This document shows, one piece after another, positions 8,107 to 17,106 of a stretch of 64,000 nt of DNA. The notes under the pieces are model-generated. The model searched no databases and was not told where the DNA came from. It worked only from the letters and a program-made list of their open reading frames with translations. The DNA is from Marinobacter salinexigens (GTDB lineage Bacteria > Pseudomonadota > Gammaproteobacteria > Pseudomonadales > Oleiphilaceae), in NCBI RefSeq assembly GCF_008370345.1, contig NZ_VTUU01000006.1, positions 125,316-189,315 on the forward strand, in the 5' to 3' direction. The stretch's first letter is position 1. Every line of letters starts with the position of its first letter. A program made the position numbers and the translations under genes.

Positions 8107-9228
8107 TTACTTCGTCCACGCTTCTGGCGGTGTCGCCCCATGGTCCAGCAAAAACTTCACCATGGCATCATTCTGGGAATAGAGCAGAGGACGCCGGCCT
8201 TCATTGTCCTGGCTGTTCAACAGATCCGGGTCTTGCTCGATCAGCCAGGCTGCCAGCCTGTGATTGTTGAATTTCACCGCCACGTGCAAAGGGCCCACTC
8301 CGAGCTGCTTTGCCGATTCCGGCCACGGAGCTCCCTGCCGCTTGAAATACTGGTAACAAACGGGACTTGCCTTAGCGGCAACGACTTCCCCGAGATCCAC
8401 ACTCCTGCCGGCTTCGTCCAAGAGGGCTTCAGCCATTTCGCACCCTTTCTCATCCTCGACATACATCAAAGCACCGACCAGCTTGAACTTCGCTTTGTTC
8501 ATTGTGTTCAGTAACGTTTGATCACTTTCAGGAAGGGAATTCAGTTTTTTGGTGAACCCACCCAATGTTTGAAAATACTCTTCGACCAGTTGCGAGTATC
8601 CCGGTTGCGGGACGAAATCCTTCCTCTGATCCAACGTCGCGGCAACGTCTGCCAGCGATAAGACCTTTTCCTGGAGCAGCATTCGAGTCATGGCAACAGA
8701 ATCCACATAGCTCACCAATGCCGCGCGCTTTTTCCAGGCTTTTTCATTACCAAAAACCCACGCCGGATCACTCTTGTCCAGCTCTGGCTCATCAAACTTC
8801 CGATAATCGTATTGGGTTTTGGCTCCCGCCTTTATCAAGGCCCTGGCAGACTCCACCTGATCCTTGCTCACAGCCCGATATAACGGGGGGATGCTGAACG
8901 AATCCTTTGTCGCGTATTTCAGATTCAGGTCGGCAAAGTAGTCTATGTCAGCGTTGTATTTCAGGAGCACTCGCACCACATCGACAGGGTCATCCTTATA
9001 ATCGGCCCACGCCAAAGCTGCATGCATCGGGGTGAAGGTCTTGTCATGCCTCATACCCTCCCCTTTCTGGTGGTAAATATACGAAGGATCTCCTCCCTTT
9101 CTGATCCAGCGTTCTACCTCAAAACTGTCACCTGCTTGTACGTGGTGAAACACATTAGTCGTTGCGGTACTGGCAGCCCAAGCAGGCTGCCCCAGAATAC
9201 AAACCAACAGCAGTATTACGCGCCCCAT
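8107..9228 (-). CDS. Exported ankyrin-repeat protein
   Basis: The 373-residue product has a Sec signal peptide (residues 1-18, cleaved near AWA/A) and several ankyrin-type repeats. An N-terminal block includes TPMHAALAWADYKDDPVDVVRVLLKYNADID, and SIPPLYRAVSKDQVESARALIKAGAKT follows. A C-terminal block includes GPLHVAVKFNNHRLAAWLIEQ and RRPLLYSQNDAMVKFLLDHGA. The middle region is helical without clear repeats. Ankyrin proteins bind other proteins; a periplasmic location is predicted. It lies 60 bases after the VWA lipoprotein gene and may be the last gene of the sigma-factor operon. Confidence 0.75.
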   Translation of the reverse strand: MGRVILLLVCILGQPAWAASTATTNVFHHVQAGDSFEVERWIRKGGDPSYIYHQKGEGMRHDKTFTPMHAALAWADYKDDPVDVVRVLLKYNADIDYFADLNLKYATKDSFSIPPLYRAVSKDQVESARALIKAGAKTQYDYRKFDEPELDKSDPAWVFGNEKAWKKRAALVSYVDSVAMTRMLLQEKVLSLADVAATLDQRKDFVPQPGYSQLVEEYFQTLGGFTKKLNSLPESDQTLLNTMNKAKFKLVGALMYVEDEKGCEMAEALLDEAGRSVDLGEVVAAKASPVCYQYFKRQGAPWPESAKQLGVGPLHVAVKFNNHRLAAWLIEQDPDLLNSQDNEGRRPLLYSQNDAMVKFLLDHGATPPEAWTK

Positions 9229-9288
9229 TCCATAAACTCCATACGCCAGATGATATTGAAGAGCATACTCTCCGAGAATAAGAACCGA

Positions 9289-10911
9289 TTAATCACTTGC
9301 TCCGGCAAGACGCAGTAATTGAACAAACTCGGCCCGGTAGCCATAAAGATCGTCACCCCGATTAGCCTGGGCCAGATCAATCGCATCGTCCAGCGACCAG
9401 TCACCGGTGTATTTGCCACCCTGCAATAATTGGGCCGCGCCCGCTACGGCGGTGGCAAAGGCGGTTTCCTGAGTGCGTAATGTTTCGTCAACAGGCGTAT
9501 TGTGGGCCGGAATCGGCTTTTCCATGTGTTTGGAGACGTTCTCCCCCGGGAGCTTGTAACGGAGGATCAGGAAGGCATATTCACCGGACTTTCCCTTGCC
9601 CTGTTCTTGCGTCGGCCTGGTTTCATATCGTGAAGGCGTGATCAACGGCGTACCACCGACCGGTGTAATCTCATAAATGGCCGTGACGCTGTGCCCCGCA
9701 CCGATATCACCGGCATCAACCGCGTCGTTATTGAAGTCTTCCCGCTCCAGCGCGCGAGTCTCATAGCCCAGCAGCCGGTATTCCAGAACGGTGGCGGGGT
9801 TAAATTCCACCTGGATCTTCAAGTCCTCAGCGATGGGAAACAGGGATGACGTGGCTTCCGTGACCAACACCTTACGGGCTTCATTCAGGTTGTCGATGTA
9901 GGCCGCTACACCGTTGCCATTCTGGGCCAGCGTCTGCATCAGGTGATCGTTGTAGTTGCCTTCCCCAAAGCCCAATACTGACAGGTAGATACCTTTTTCC
10001 CGCTTGCGGGCAACCAGGCCTTCCAGGGTTTTCCTGTCAGTGACGCCGACATTGAAATCGCCATCGGTGGCCAGCAACACCCGGTTAACGGCGTCTTCAT
10101 CGAAGTTCGCTTCCGCCAGCTGATACGCCACCTTGATACCCTCGCCTCCGGCGGTGGAGCCTCCGGCCTGGAGCTGATTTAACGCCATCAGGATTTTGGT
10201 TTTTTCCTTCACCGACGTCGGCGGCAGCACGACACCCGACGCGCCTGCGTAAACCACGATAGCCACGGTATCGTCTTCTGGCATGTCATCGAGCATCATG
10301 GTCAGGGATTGTTTGAGCAGGGGCAGTTTATCGTCTGCGCTCATGCTTCCGGACACATCGAGCAGGAAGACCAGATTGGCCCGCGGCCGGGTTGTTTCCG
10401 GCAGTTCATAACCCTGAATGCCGATATGCACCAGCTTATTGCCTTCCTTCCAGGGTGAATCTGTGACGGTGACCTGGGGCCTGAAGGGCGTGGTCGGATC
10501 AGTGGGAACGGGGTAATCGTAGTCAAAGTAGTTCAGCCATTCTTCAAGACGAATGGCATTCGGCTCAGGCAAACGCCCTGACGATAACCGGCGGCGGGAA
10601 AAGCTGTAGGAAGCCGTGTCCACATCAGAAGAAAACGTGGAAACAGGCTCTTCAGCCACTCGATAAACCCGGTTTTCCTCGACGGTCTCAAAGCGATCCC
10701 GGGACTCTGCGATCTGCCCGGCGCCCTGCCGCAGTCGAGCCGCCATGGCCATATCAACCGACATGCGGGACTCGACCATCTTGGCCTGAGATCCAAAAGA
10801 CGCTAACGCTTCCTTCTTCGCGATCGGCGACCTATCAACAGGCTCGCTTGAGCAGGCCAACAACAGGCTGCCTGCAATCAGGCCCAATCCAACATACCGT
10901 AATTTTTTCAA
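9289..10911 (-). CDS. VWA-domain lipoprotein (YfbK-like)
   Basis: I place the start at the TTG at 10911. It has an AAGGAG site at ideal spacing and directly opens a lipoprotein signal (KKLRYVGLGLIAGSLLLACSS), giving 540 residues. An ATG further upstream (11016) would overlap the previous gene and bury the signal. The order is lipobox (LLLAC), a von Willebrand N-terminal region (SYSFSRRRLSSGRLP, then EEWLNYFDYDY), then a VWA domain with a full MIDAS motif DVSGSMS and TDGDFNVG, then the C-terminal domain typical of YfbK (DUF3520). These are surface- or periplasm-anchored metal-dependent adhesion proteins. In many genomes they follow a sigma/anti-sigma pair, as here. Confidence 0.85.
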   Translation of the reverse strand: MKKLRYVGLGLIAGSLLLACSSEPVDRSPIAKKEALASFGSQAKMVESRMSVDMAMAARLRQGAGQIAESRDRFETVEENRVYRVAEEPVSTFSSDVDTASYSFSRRRLSSGRLPEPNAIRLEEWLNYFDYDYPVPTDPTTPFRPQVTVTDSPWKEGNKLVHIGIQGYELPETTRPRANLVFLLDVSGSMSADDKLPLLKQSLTMMLDDMPEDDTVAIVVYAGASGVVLPPTSVKEKTKILMALNQLQAGGSTAGGEGIKVAYQLAEANFDEDAVNRVLLATDGDFNVGVTDRKTLEGLVARKREKGIYLSVLGFGEGNYNDHLMQTLAQNGNGVAAYIDNLNEARKVLVTEATSSLFPIAEDLKIQVEFNPATVLEYRLLGYETRALEREDFNNDAVDAGDIGAGHSVTAIYEITPVGGTPLITPSRYETRPTQEQGKGKSGEYAFLILRYKLPGENVSKHMEKPIPAHNTPVDETLRTQETAFATAVAGAAQLLQGGKYTGDWSLDDAIDLAQANRGDDLYGYRAEFVQLLRLAGASD

Positions 10912-10984
10912 GGGAATCTCCTTTTCGACAGTGTTTCCTTCTTTGACGGACACGAGACGAAAATGCATCCAATCAAAGCGCAAA

Positions 10985-11746
10985 TCAGTCCCTGGGCACT
11001 GGGGATTGGTTGTCATTTTCTATGAGGGCCTGCTGTGCCTTTTGCTTCAGCACCGAGCCAAGCTGGCACCAATCGGCATCGTTTTTCGGAGTGAGCGGCC
11101 CCAGCTCCGAATTGAAGCGTTTCGCTAACAGAGCCCACGGGGACTGTGCAGGCATCATGTCTTCGGCATCCGGTTTGCTTCCATCCCGGCAAACGCCTGA
11201 TTCCAGGGTGCGCAAGTGCTCAGCCAGTTCCGCAAACAGCTGCGCGCTTTTGTCCATCGGTGTCGCGGGGCTTTGCTCCCCGGCATACACCCTCAAAAAG
11301 GCCGTCCAGGTGGATAGTGGCACTGGCTGGGCCGCATAGTCAGGTGCCGACGCCACATTCGCCAGGGCGCGAACTTCCCGCTTCGCTGCCAACTGCGGCT
11401 CTGGCTCTTTGCCTGTCCAGACCATCACAACTACCAAGGCCAGACTGGCCACCATGCCCACTCCGCCAAGGGCCAAGCCCGGTTTCAGCCATGTGCGGCC
11501 AACGGCAGGCTGTCTTGCCCGGGCTTCACGAACGGACTGCCACTGCTGGCGCAACAGTGGATTGGTGGACAGGGCTTCTTTAACAGCCTGCTCCTGTTCC
11601 GGGTTAAGCCCCCGTTCCACAAAGGCCGCCAGGATGGCATCCTCACTTTCGAACCCGGAAAACAAAGGCTGGCCACATAACTCCGGCGGCTGCTTCTTTA
11701 GCAACGCCTGAATGACTGTTTTTTCGGTGCTATTGGCCAAACTCAC
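10985..11746 (-). CDS. Membrane-bound anti-sigma-factor-like protein
   Basis: A 253-residue protein with one central transmembrane segment (residues ~93-112, LALGGVGMVASLALVVVMVW). The N-terminal cytosolic part has the LNPEQEQAVKEALSTNPLLRQQWQSVREAR helices expected of an anti-sigma domain that holds its partner, though the classical Zn-finger His/Cys motif is absent. The periplasmic part is helical and Cys-poor. It overlaps the sigma gene by 17 bases and precedes the VWA lipoprotein gene, which supports the anti-sigma reading by context. The product family itself I infer rather than recognise. Confidence 0.6.
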   Translation of the reverse strand: MSLANSTEKTVIQALLKKQPPELCGQPLFSGFESEDAILAAFVERGLNPEQEQAVKEALSTNPLLRQQWQSVREARARQPAVGRTWLKPGLALGGVGMVASLALVVVMVWTGKEPEPQLAAKREVRALANVASAPDYAAQPVPLSTWTAFLRVYAGEQSPATPMDKSAQLFAELAEHLRTLESGVCRDGSKPDAEDMMPAQSPWALLAKRFNSELGPLTPKNDADWCQLGSVLKQKAQQALIENDNQSPVPRD

Positions 11747-12587
11747 TCTCCAGATCGGTAACGCCGTCGATTCCCAGTTGCTGCAAACAATCCTGAAGCT
11801 CGGCGCGGATGCCCTGCAAGCGACGCTGTACCGTGGCCGCGCTGATATCGAGGAGTTCGGCTATCTTGCGGCTGGACAACCCATCTTCGTAACTCAGTGA
11901 CAGCAACAAGCGGTCATCTGCACTGAGGGATAGCAGGGTATCAATATCATCCAGTGCCTCTTCGGTATTAGACGGACACATCTGTTCTGATGTTTCAGAC
12001 TGACCCAGCAACTGGCTCAATAGAGCCATTGCTCTCGCCCTCTGTGCATGGCGAAGGCTGGCGTTGAGGGAAGCACCCTGATCGTCGGGCAACTGCTCCA
12101 GACCCAGTTCGGTGGTGCAGCACTCGGCGAAACCGGGTTCGCCACAGCGGGGGATCTTTTGTTTGATGGTGCGGATGACCTGCTCGATCAGGCCTTCCTG
12201 AAAATCTTTGGCGAGACGGGTTTTGATCGTTTCCGGCCACTGGCGTTCCAGACACAGCATGTGCCACAGCTTTACCCACGCATGCCCCAACTCCTGCAAC
12301 CAGGCGGGCGGGCGCGGGCGACCAAAACGACGGCGGGCGAAGTCTTCCATGGCGCGGCTGGCAATGGAATAGGCAAACGTGGACGGCTGACTTTTACCCG
12401 TGAAGCTCTGAAAGCACTGCCAATCATCCTCACTGAGCGCTTCGATCATGGCTGTAACGGCTTCATCCTTCAGCCCGGGCTGCACAAAACGCTTTGCTGC
12501 CATGCGCTCCAGCCCCGCCATAAAAGCGGGATCGAAAATCACAGAAGACCAGTCTGTCGAATCTCCGGGATCATTACTGGATGCCAT
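11730..12587 (-). CDS. Sigma-70 family (ECF-like) RNA polymerase sigma factor
   Basis: The 285-residue product ends with a region-4 helix-turn-helix: LSADDRLLLSLSYEDGLSSRKIAELLDISAATVQRRLQGIRAEL (residues ~220-265). An N-terminal segment with QSFTGKSQPSTFAYSIASRAMEDFARRR resembles region 2. The spacer between them (residues ~90-200) is longer than in typical ECF factors and contains a GEPGFAECCTTELG segment with Cys residues. It heads an operon with the putative anti-sigma gene and the VWA lipoprotein. The regulon is probably envelope-related, which is inference. Confidence 0.75.
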   Translation of the reverse strand: MASSNDPGDSTDWSSVIFDPAFMAGLERMAAKRFVQPGLKDEAVTAMIEALSEDDWQCFQSFTGKSQPSTFAYSIASRAMEDFARRRFGRPRPPAWLQELGHAWVKLWHMLCLERQWPETIKTRLAKDFQEGLIEQVIRTIKQKIPRCGEPGFAECCTTELGLEQLPDDQGASLNASLRHAQRARAMALLSQLLGQSETSEQMCPSNTEEALDDIDTLLSLSADDRLLLSLSYEDGLSSRKIAELLDISAATVQRRLQGIRAELQDCLQQLGIDGVTDLESEFGQ

Positions 12588-12678
12588 GCCAACCTATTGA
12601 ATTTTGGGAGTCCCAGCCAGTTTTAACGTAATCAGGGGGAGACTTCCAGTGAGAGGTCTAGAGGCCAGCATTTCCTTC

Positions 12679-12714
12679 TACCCAATTTGGGTATTCTTTT
12701 GCCCAAATTGGGTA
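12679..12714. promoter_or_regulatory. Two near-identical palindromes in front of the sigma operon
   Basis: TACCCAATTTGGGTA (12679-12693) and TGCCCAAATTGGGTA (12700-12714) are two copies of one 15-base palindrome, exactly 21 bases apart, i.e. two helical turns. They lie ~95-130 bases upstream of the sigma-factor start and just beyond the stop of the minus-strand DUF2931 gene. Tandem palindromes on one face of the helix are typical of a dimeric repressor operator, of the kind bound by Xre/HTH antitoxins. No such regulator is next to them here. Confidence 0.5.
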
Positions 12715-12728
12715 TTTTGGTTCGGGAT

Positions 12729-13319
12729 CTACCAGCCAGTCGTTGGAATCCCGTGCTGCTTCAGGTAGCCGCCGTGTTCCTGAAGATAGCTCTCTGTTCT
12801 GGCTTGGTACGCGGATTTATCGCCTGCAATTTCATTGGCTTGAAAGCGAGCCAACTCGACTTCATTGCCAATCTGATTCTTCATCCAAACTACAATCTCT
12901 CCCCCCGGAGCCAAACCAAACGCCAGGATGTACCGCGGTCTCATGCGAACGTCAACGTGTGTGACCATGGGCGCAAGCGCACGCATTTGCTCTTTCCATT
13001 CAGAAGGGATCTCTATCAACCGCTGGTAAAACACCTGCTCCGCGAACGAAAACCACTGGATGGCCACAAAATTGGGAAAAGGCTCCATGCGTCCTAAAAC
13101 ACCAGTAGGCCCGTCCGGGCCTTTCCAACAACAACTCATGCCTCCTACCGGATGCCACCAGTGACGAACACCGGAACGCTCAAACTCCAGATGCTCTACC
13201 CAAACATCGTAATGTTTCGGTGTTGCAACCTGAAATCTCCAGATTATTTCCTCCTCCGATGTCTGATATGAACTACAGGCCGTCATCAACAAACATAAAG
13301 CCGTAATCATCCCTTTCAT
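12729..13319 (-). CDS. DUF2931-family lipoprotein, likely immunity protein
   Basis: Starting at the ATG at 13319 (another is at 13328), the ~196-residue product has a lipoprotein signal (MKGMITALCLLMTACSS). The mature protein shows DUF2931-like features: an ISWRFQ-like IIWRFQVATPKHYDVWVEHL strand region, a GGMSCCWKGP loop and a late FGLAPGGEIVVWMKN strand. It follows the DUF2235 lipase gene (stop to start gap ~12 bases) on the same strand. DUF2931 lipoproteins often sit beside type VI lipase effectors, so a periplasmic immunity role against the neighbouring lipase is likely but inferred. Confidence 0.65.
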   Translation of the reverse strand: MKGMITALCLLMTACSSYQTSEEEIIWRFQVATPKHYDVWVEHLEFERSGVRHWWHPVGGMSCCWKGPDGPTGVLGRMEPFPNFVAIQWFSFAEQVFYQRLIEIPSEWKEQMRALAPMVTHVDVRMRPRYILAFGLAPGGEIVVWMKNQIGNEVELARFQANEIAGDKSAYQARTESYLQEHGGYLKQHGIPTTGW

Positions 13320-13331
13320 GATCAACATCTC

Positions 13332-15344
13332 TCAATTAACACCGTTATTGAAATAGACCGCTCTCTCACGAGATAGGGCGGGCCGAAATGGATGTAGCTG
13401 TTGAACAGGAAACTCAACGGCAGCCGCCATGTCACCAATCAAGAACTCAGTTAGGTTGAAATGATCCGAATGGTGCATATATCGCTGCCTCAACATTGCG
13501 GCGTCAGGGTAGTCCTCATATAGCTCTAGCTCGCCCGAAGCATTTTTTTGCATCAGCCAACCGAAAAATGGAATCAGATCTTCCGGAATAACCAATGATT
13601 CGTCCGTTTCATCAATATCATAAAAAGGGGCATTTGCTTCCGCCGCCAAGTGATACATCAAGCGGAGTGATAGACGCGAATACTCTCCCCGGACCATACG
13701 CTGCATCCGCAGCCGCAAATCTACCCGCCCGTCCGGCAAAGGGTGTTCGTCACGCTCTCGCTCAATCCCCAGAGACGGCTTGTTTCCGTTCGGCAGATTC
13801 ATGCTGTGGGCGCCAATCCACCCTTCCGACTCCACTCTGGCCCGCAAAGCTTCGAGGTTATCCCATTCAACTGTTTGCTCAGGCCAACGGACATCTGTGC
13901 CTCTGATGCTTAGCATGGGATACAGCAGCAGATCTTCCGTCATGAGATCCTGGTATCCGCCGCCTATGTCTGAATGTGCTCCAGGCAAAGAAATTTCCCG
14001 AAAATTATCTGCAATGCTGTCTTCAGAGGATTTGATGCTGTTCAGCGAAAAGTTGGCCCTCTTTTCGTCTGATGCAACCAGGTGAACCGCCTGCTCAACC
14101 TTTTCCGGGTTCAAGAAAAGCTCCACCGGGGAGTTACGGTCATTGCCGGGAGATAAATCCAGATTCTGAGGATTTACGATTCCTGCGACAGTATCGAACA
14201 GCCCAACAAAACGAATCTTTACCTCTGCCGGCCAGGCCAGTCCTGACCGTGACAGGGCGTCGGCCAGGCCACCGCCCCTTCCTCTGAGAATCTCATTAAC
14301 TGCATGGCGTGCCGCAGCCGCCCCTCTGCTAAAGCCAAAAAGATCGACCGTCAGGCTTTCGATCCGCGACCTTCCTGCGATATCCGATATTCTGATCGCT
14401 GCCTCCGAGAACAGCCCCGCTACCTGCGCAGGCACCCCCGTCTGTCCCAATCCGGTGGCCATTCCAATGATCGAATCATTATCTCCCGATTTGGTCCCGG
14501 CACCCGGCTGATAGGCTTTCACAACAAGAGTCTTTTTCGCCTCTGTTGTCGCTTCTCCTTCTTTGTATAAATCAAACAGCTTCACGACATTTGTCGGTGC
14601 ATTGGCATAACTCTCGCCCATCCGCATCGCCAGACGGTCACGGCATTCCTCCAGACGGGACGGATCGTCCTTCGCGGGTTCCACGCATTCAGCCATGAGT
14701 TTTCTTCGAAAGGCTTCAATATTGTCCACATTATTCAGGGTGCCATCGGTAAACAGGCCGAGAACAATATGTACACCCTCACGTTCATCCGGCTTGGACT
14801 CGTCCATGGCAGCTGCAGCGACTGGCAATACGCTTGCAGCAGCTCCCAGAGGTAGAAGCTGTTTATGATCGGAAGGCCCTGAATGGTCGCCGACTTTCTG
14901 AACGGTGCTGCCTGGGTTCGGCCCATCACACCGCCCCGGGCTACGGATTTGCTCCAGATCCGCAGGCGTGAGCGCCTTCCGGTTCAACGTTTCGATAGTA
15001 TTTTCGAGTCCAGGAATGGAATCACCGAACAAGCCACTCTGCCAACGGCCACCGTCGGAACCTGCTGTTGAGGTCTGCCAGCATACGGCCGGGCATCTTG
15101 GGGTATCGCTACCAATTCCGGAATACACCAGGCAGAAGTGTCCCGTGGAGAGTTTGTCGATCAACTGCTGGGGGTGCCGCTTGGCCTGCTCAGGACTGAG
15201 CCCCGGTAAGGGATAGAAAAACAGTGATGCTCGGGAGGTGTAGGGCGCAGACAGCTCTTTACGAACCGTTTCAGCCGCAACTCGCGGGCTTTCGACCAGA
15301 GGCAACTCCTCAGGCCGGAGATCAAAGAAGTGTTTGATAAACAT
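13332..15344 (-). CDS. DUF2235 alpha/beta-hydrolase, putative T6SS lipase effector
   Basis: The 670-residue product has an N-terminal ~190-residue region without known family. A DUF2235 hydrolase core follows: FTDGTLNN (198-205), nucleophile elbow GFSRG with Ser339 (337-341), GLFDTVAGI (382-390) and GAHSDIGGGY (455-464), together giving the Ser-Asp-His triad pattern of Tle1-like phospholipases. Such proteins hydrolyse membrane phospholipids of rival cells after type VI delivery. No VgrG, PAAR or T6SS structural gene is in the window, so delivery would rely on machinery elsewhere. It heads a two-gene unit with the DUF2931 lipoprotein. Confidence 0.75.
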   Translation of the reverse strand: MFIKHFFDLRPEELPLVESPRVAAETVRKELSAPYTSRASLFFYPLPGLSPEQAKRHPQQLIDKLSTGHFCLVYSGIGSDTPRCPAVCWQTSTAGSDGGRWQSGLFGDSIPGLENTIETLNRKALTPADLEQIRSPGRCDGPNPGSTVQKVGDHSGPSDHKQLLPLGAAASVLPVAAAAMDESKPDEREGVHIVLGLFTDGTLNNVDNIEAFRRKLMAECVEPAKDDPSRLEECRDRLAMRMGESYANAPTNVVKLFDLYKEGEATTEAKKTLVVKAYQPGAGTKSGDNDSIIGMATGLGQTGVPAQVAGLFSEAAIRISDIAGRSRIESLTVDLFGFSRGAAAARHAVNEILRGRGGGLADALSRSGLAWPAEVKIRFVGLFDTVAGIVNPQNLDLSPGNDRNSPVELFLNPEKVEQAVHLVASDEKRANFSLNSIKSSEDSIADNFREISLPGAHSDIGGGYQDLMTEDLLLYPMLSIRGTDVRWPEQTVEWDNLEALRARVESEGWIGAHSMNLPNGNKPSLGIERERDEHPLPDGRVDLRLRMQRMVRGEYSRLSLRLMYHLAAEANAPFYDIDETDESLVIPEDLIPFFGWLMQKNASGELELYEDYPDAAMLRQRYMHHSDHFNLTEFLIGDMAAAVEFPVQQLHPFRPALSRERAVYFNNGVN

Positions 15345-15387
15345 AACGTTCCCTGTTTACTGGAAGCGCCCCATCCTGGGTCGCTAT

Positions 15388-15421
15388 CGCTCGACACACC
15401 GGATCCGTGGCGTGTCGAGCG
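15388..15421. repeat. Perfect 10-bp inverted repeat
   Basis: CGCTCGACAC (15388-15397) is the reverse complement of GTGTCGAGCG (15412-15421), with a 14-base loop that itself contains CGGATCCG. It lies between the monooxygenase stop (15459) and the lipase start (15344), both minus strand. It has no T-run after it on either strand, so a simple intrinsic terminator is not well supported. It could be a weak terminator or a protein site. Confidence 0.5.
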
Positions 15422-15458
15422 AAGAACGTTATGTCACCTGAGGTTCATATTCAAGTGG

Positions 15459-17042
15459 TTATCCCGCCAATACCGCTTCGGCGTTGTCTACCTGTGCCGT
15501 AGCAGGCTCACAAATATACTGCTCGGCATCAAAGCGCTTGGTCTGCTGCCGGAACTGCCAGGTGAAGCCTGGCCAGAGGGTGGTGTTTTTGCCATTTTCG
15601 TTCACGTACCAGCTCTTACATCCGGTCTGCCAGACGGAGTCACCCAGTTTGGCGTGAATGGAGGCGTTGTACTTGCTGATCGCGCCCTCTTTTACTTCAA
15701 CACTCTTCCACTGGCGATGCAGCATTTTCTTGATGGCGTCGAGGGCGTACTGCACCTGAGATTCAATCATGTACACCATGGAGCTGTGGCCGAGACCGGT
15801 ATTCGGCCCCATCAGCATGAAGAAGTTGGGGAAGCCTGCCACAGTGGTGCCTTTGTAGGCTTCGGCGCCCTCTTTCCAGGCATCAAGCAGATCCTGCCCA
15901 CCGCGGCCGAAAACCATTCCCCGGGGAATCGGATCCTGCGCTTTAAAACCAGTGCCGTAGACAATGCAGTCCACTTCCCGCTCATTGCCCAGGTTATCCA
16001 CAATCACATTGCCTTTTACTTCGCGGATACCATCGGTCAGTACATCAACATTGTCCTGATCCAGCGCCGGGTAGTAGTTGTTGGAGATCAGAACCCGCTT
16101 ACAGCCAAAATGGAAATCCGGAGTGACCTTCTTGCGAAGCTCTTTGTCCTTGATCTGGCTGCGGATGTGGCGACGGGCCTGGAGCTCACCGACCTTCAGG
16201 ATTCGCGGATTGCCGACAAAGCCCAACACCCGGGCTTCGAGCATCCAGTAAATACTCTGACGGAAAGCATTCAGGGTCTGCGGGAATTTTCGGAACATGG
16301 CCTTCTCAAGGGGACGAATCTCGCGGTCCGGCTTCGGCATGATCCACGGAGGTGTTCGTTGATACAGGTCGAGCTGGCCTGCGTCTTTTGCTATCTCGGG
16401 CACAAACTGAATGGCAGAGGCTCCGGTACCAATCACCGCAACACGCTTGCCACGGAAATCATAGTCGTGATCCCAATCCTGAGAGTGGAAGCTGGTGCCT
16501 GTGAAGGTCTCGATACCTTTAATATGAGGATAGGCCGGGGTGCTGAGCCCCCCCATGCCGGAAATGACGATATCGGCCTTCAGTTCGTTGAACTTTGGCA
16601 GGGATTTATCCTTGCGATCCAGCTCATCGCCCGGCTTCAGGCCTTTCTTTTCCATGTAGGCCCAGAGTGTCGGGCTATCGCAGGTCTCGATGGTCCAGCC
16701 GGAAGTCTTATCATCCCAGCGAGCACCGGTCACGTTGGTGTTAAGGCGAACGTGCTTCATCAGGCCATACTTCTCGGCGCAGTGGCGGAGGTAAGCCTGA
16801 ATTTCCGGCTGGGTAGCAAACATTCGGCTCCAGTTGGGGTTTTGCTCGAAGGAGAACGAATACAGGGCGGACTGAACGTCGCAGGCGCAACCCGGATAAT
16901 GGTTTTCATGCCAGGTACCGCCAACGTCATCACTTTGCTCGAGGATCACGAAGTCATGGAAACCGGCCTCTTTGAGCTTGATGGCCATGCCCAGGCCGGA
17001 AAACCCGGTACCGATGATGGCGATCTGCGCGCTGTGTGTCAT
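15459..17042 (-). CDS. Flavin-containing (Baeyer-Villiger-type) monooxygenase
   Basis: The 527-residue product has an N-terminal FAD Rossmann motif IIGTGFSGLGMA and the DVGGTWHENHYPGCACD stretch typical of BVMOs. A BVMO-like fingerprint is seen in FTGTSFHSQDWD (pattern FxGxxxHxxxW-D/P), and a second NADP-binding motif in VAVIGTGASAIQFVPEI. Such enzymes insert oxygen into ketones or related carbonyls using NADPH and O2. The product lies divergent from a TetR gene, with two operator-like palindromes in between. The substrate is unknown; a ketone intermediate of hydrocarbon or steroid-like breakdown is a guess from the genus. Confidence 0.85.
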   Translation of the reverse strand: MTHSAQIAIIGTGFSGLGMAIKLKEAGFHDFVILEQSDDVGGTWHENHYPGCACDVQSALYSFSFEQNPNWSRMFATQPEIQAYLRHCAEKYGLMKHVRLNTNVTGARWDDKTSGWTIETCDSPTLWAYMEKKGLKPGDELDRKDKSLPKFNELKADIVISGMGGLSTPAYPHIKGIETFTGTSFHSQDWDHDYDFRGKRVAVIGTGASAIQFVPEIAKDAGQLDLYQRTPPWIMPKPDREIRPLEKAMFRKFPQTLNAFRQSIYWMLEARVLGFVGNPRILKVGELQARRHIRSQIKDKELRKKVTPDFHFGCKRVLISNNYYPALDQDNVDVLTDGIREVKGNVIVDNLGNEREVDCIVYGTGFKAQDPIPRGMVFGRGGQDLLDAWKEGAEAYKGTTVAGFPNFFMLMGPNTGLGHSSMVYMIESQVQYALDAIKKMLHRQWKSVEVKEGAISKYNASIHAKLGDSVWQTGCKSWYVNENGKNTTLWPGFTWQFRQQTKRFDAEQYICEPATAQVDNAEAVLAG

Positions 17043-17106
17043 TGCTGTTCTCCTTCAGAGGCCATTCGGGCCTTGCCTGTTATTGTCTTTGCGGTCACGA
17101 TGACCG

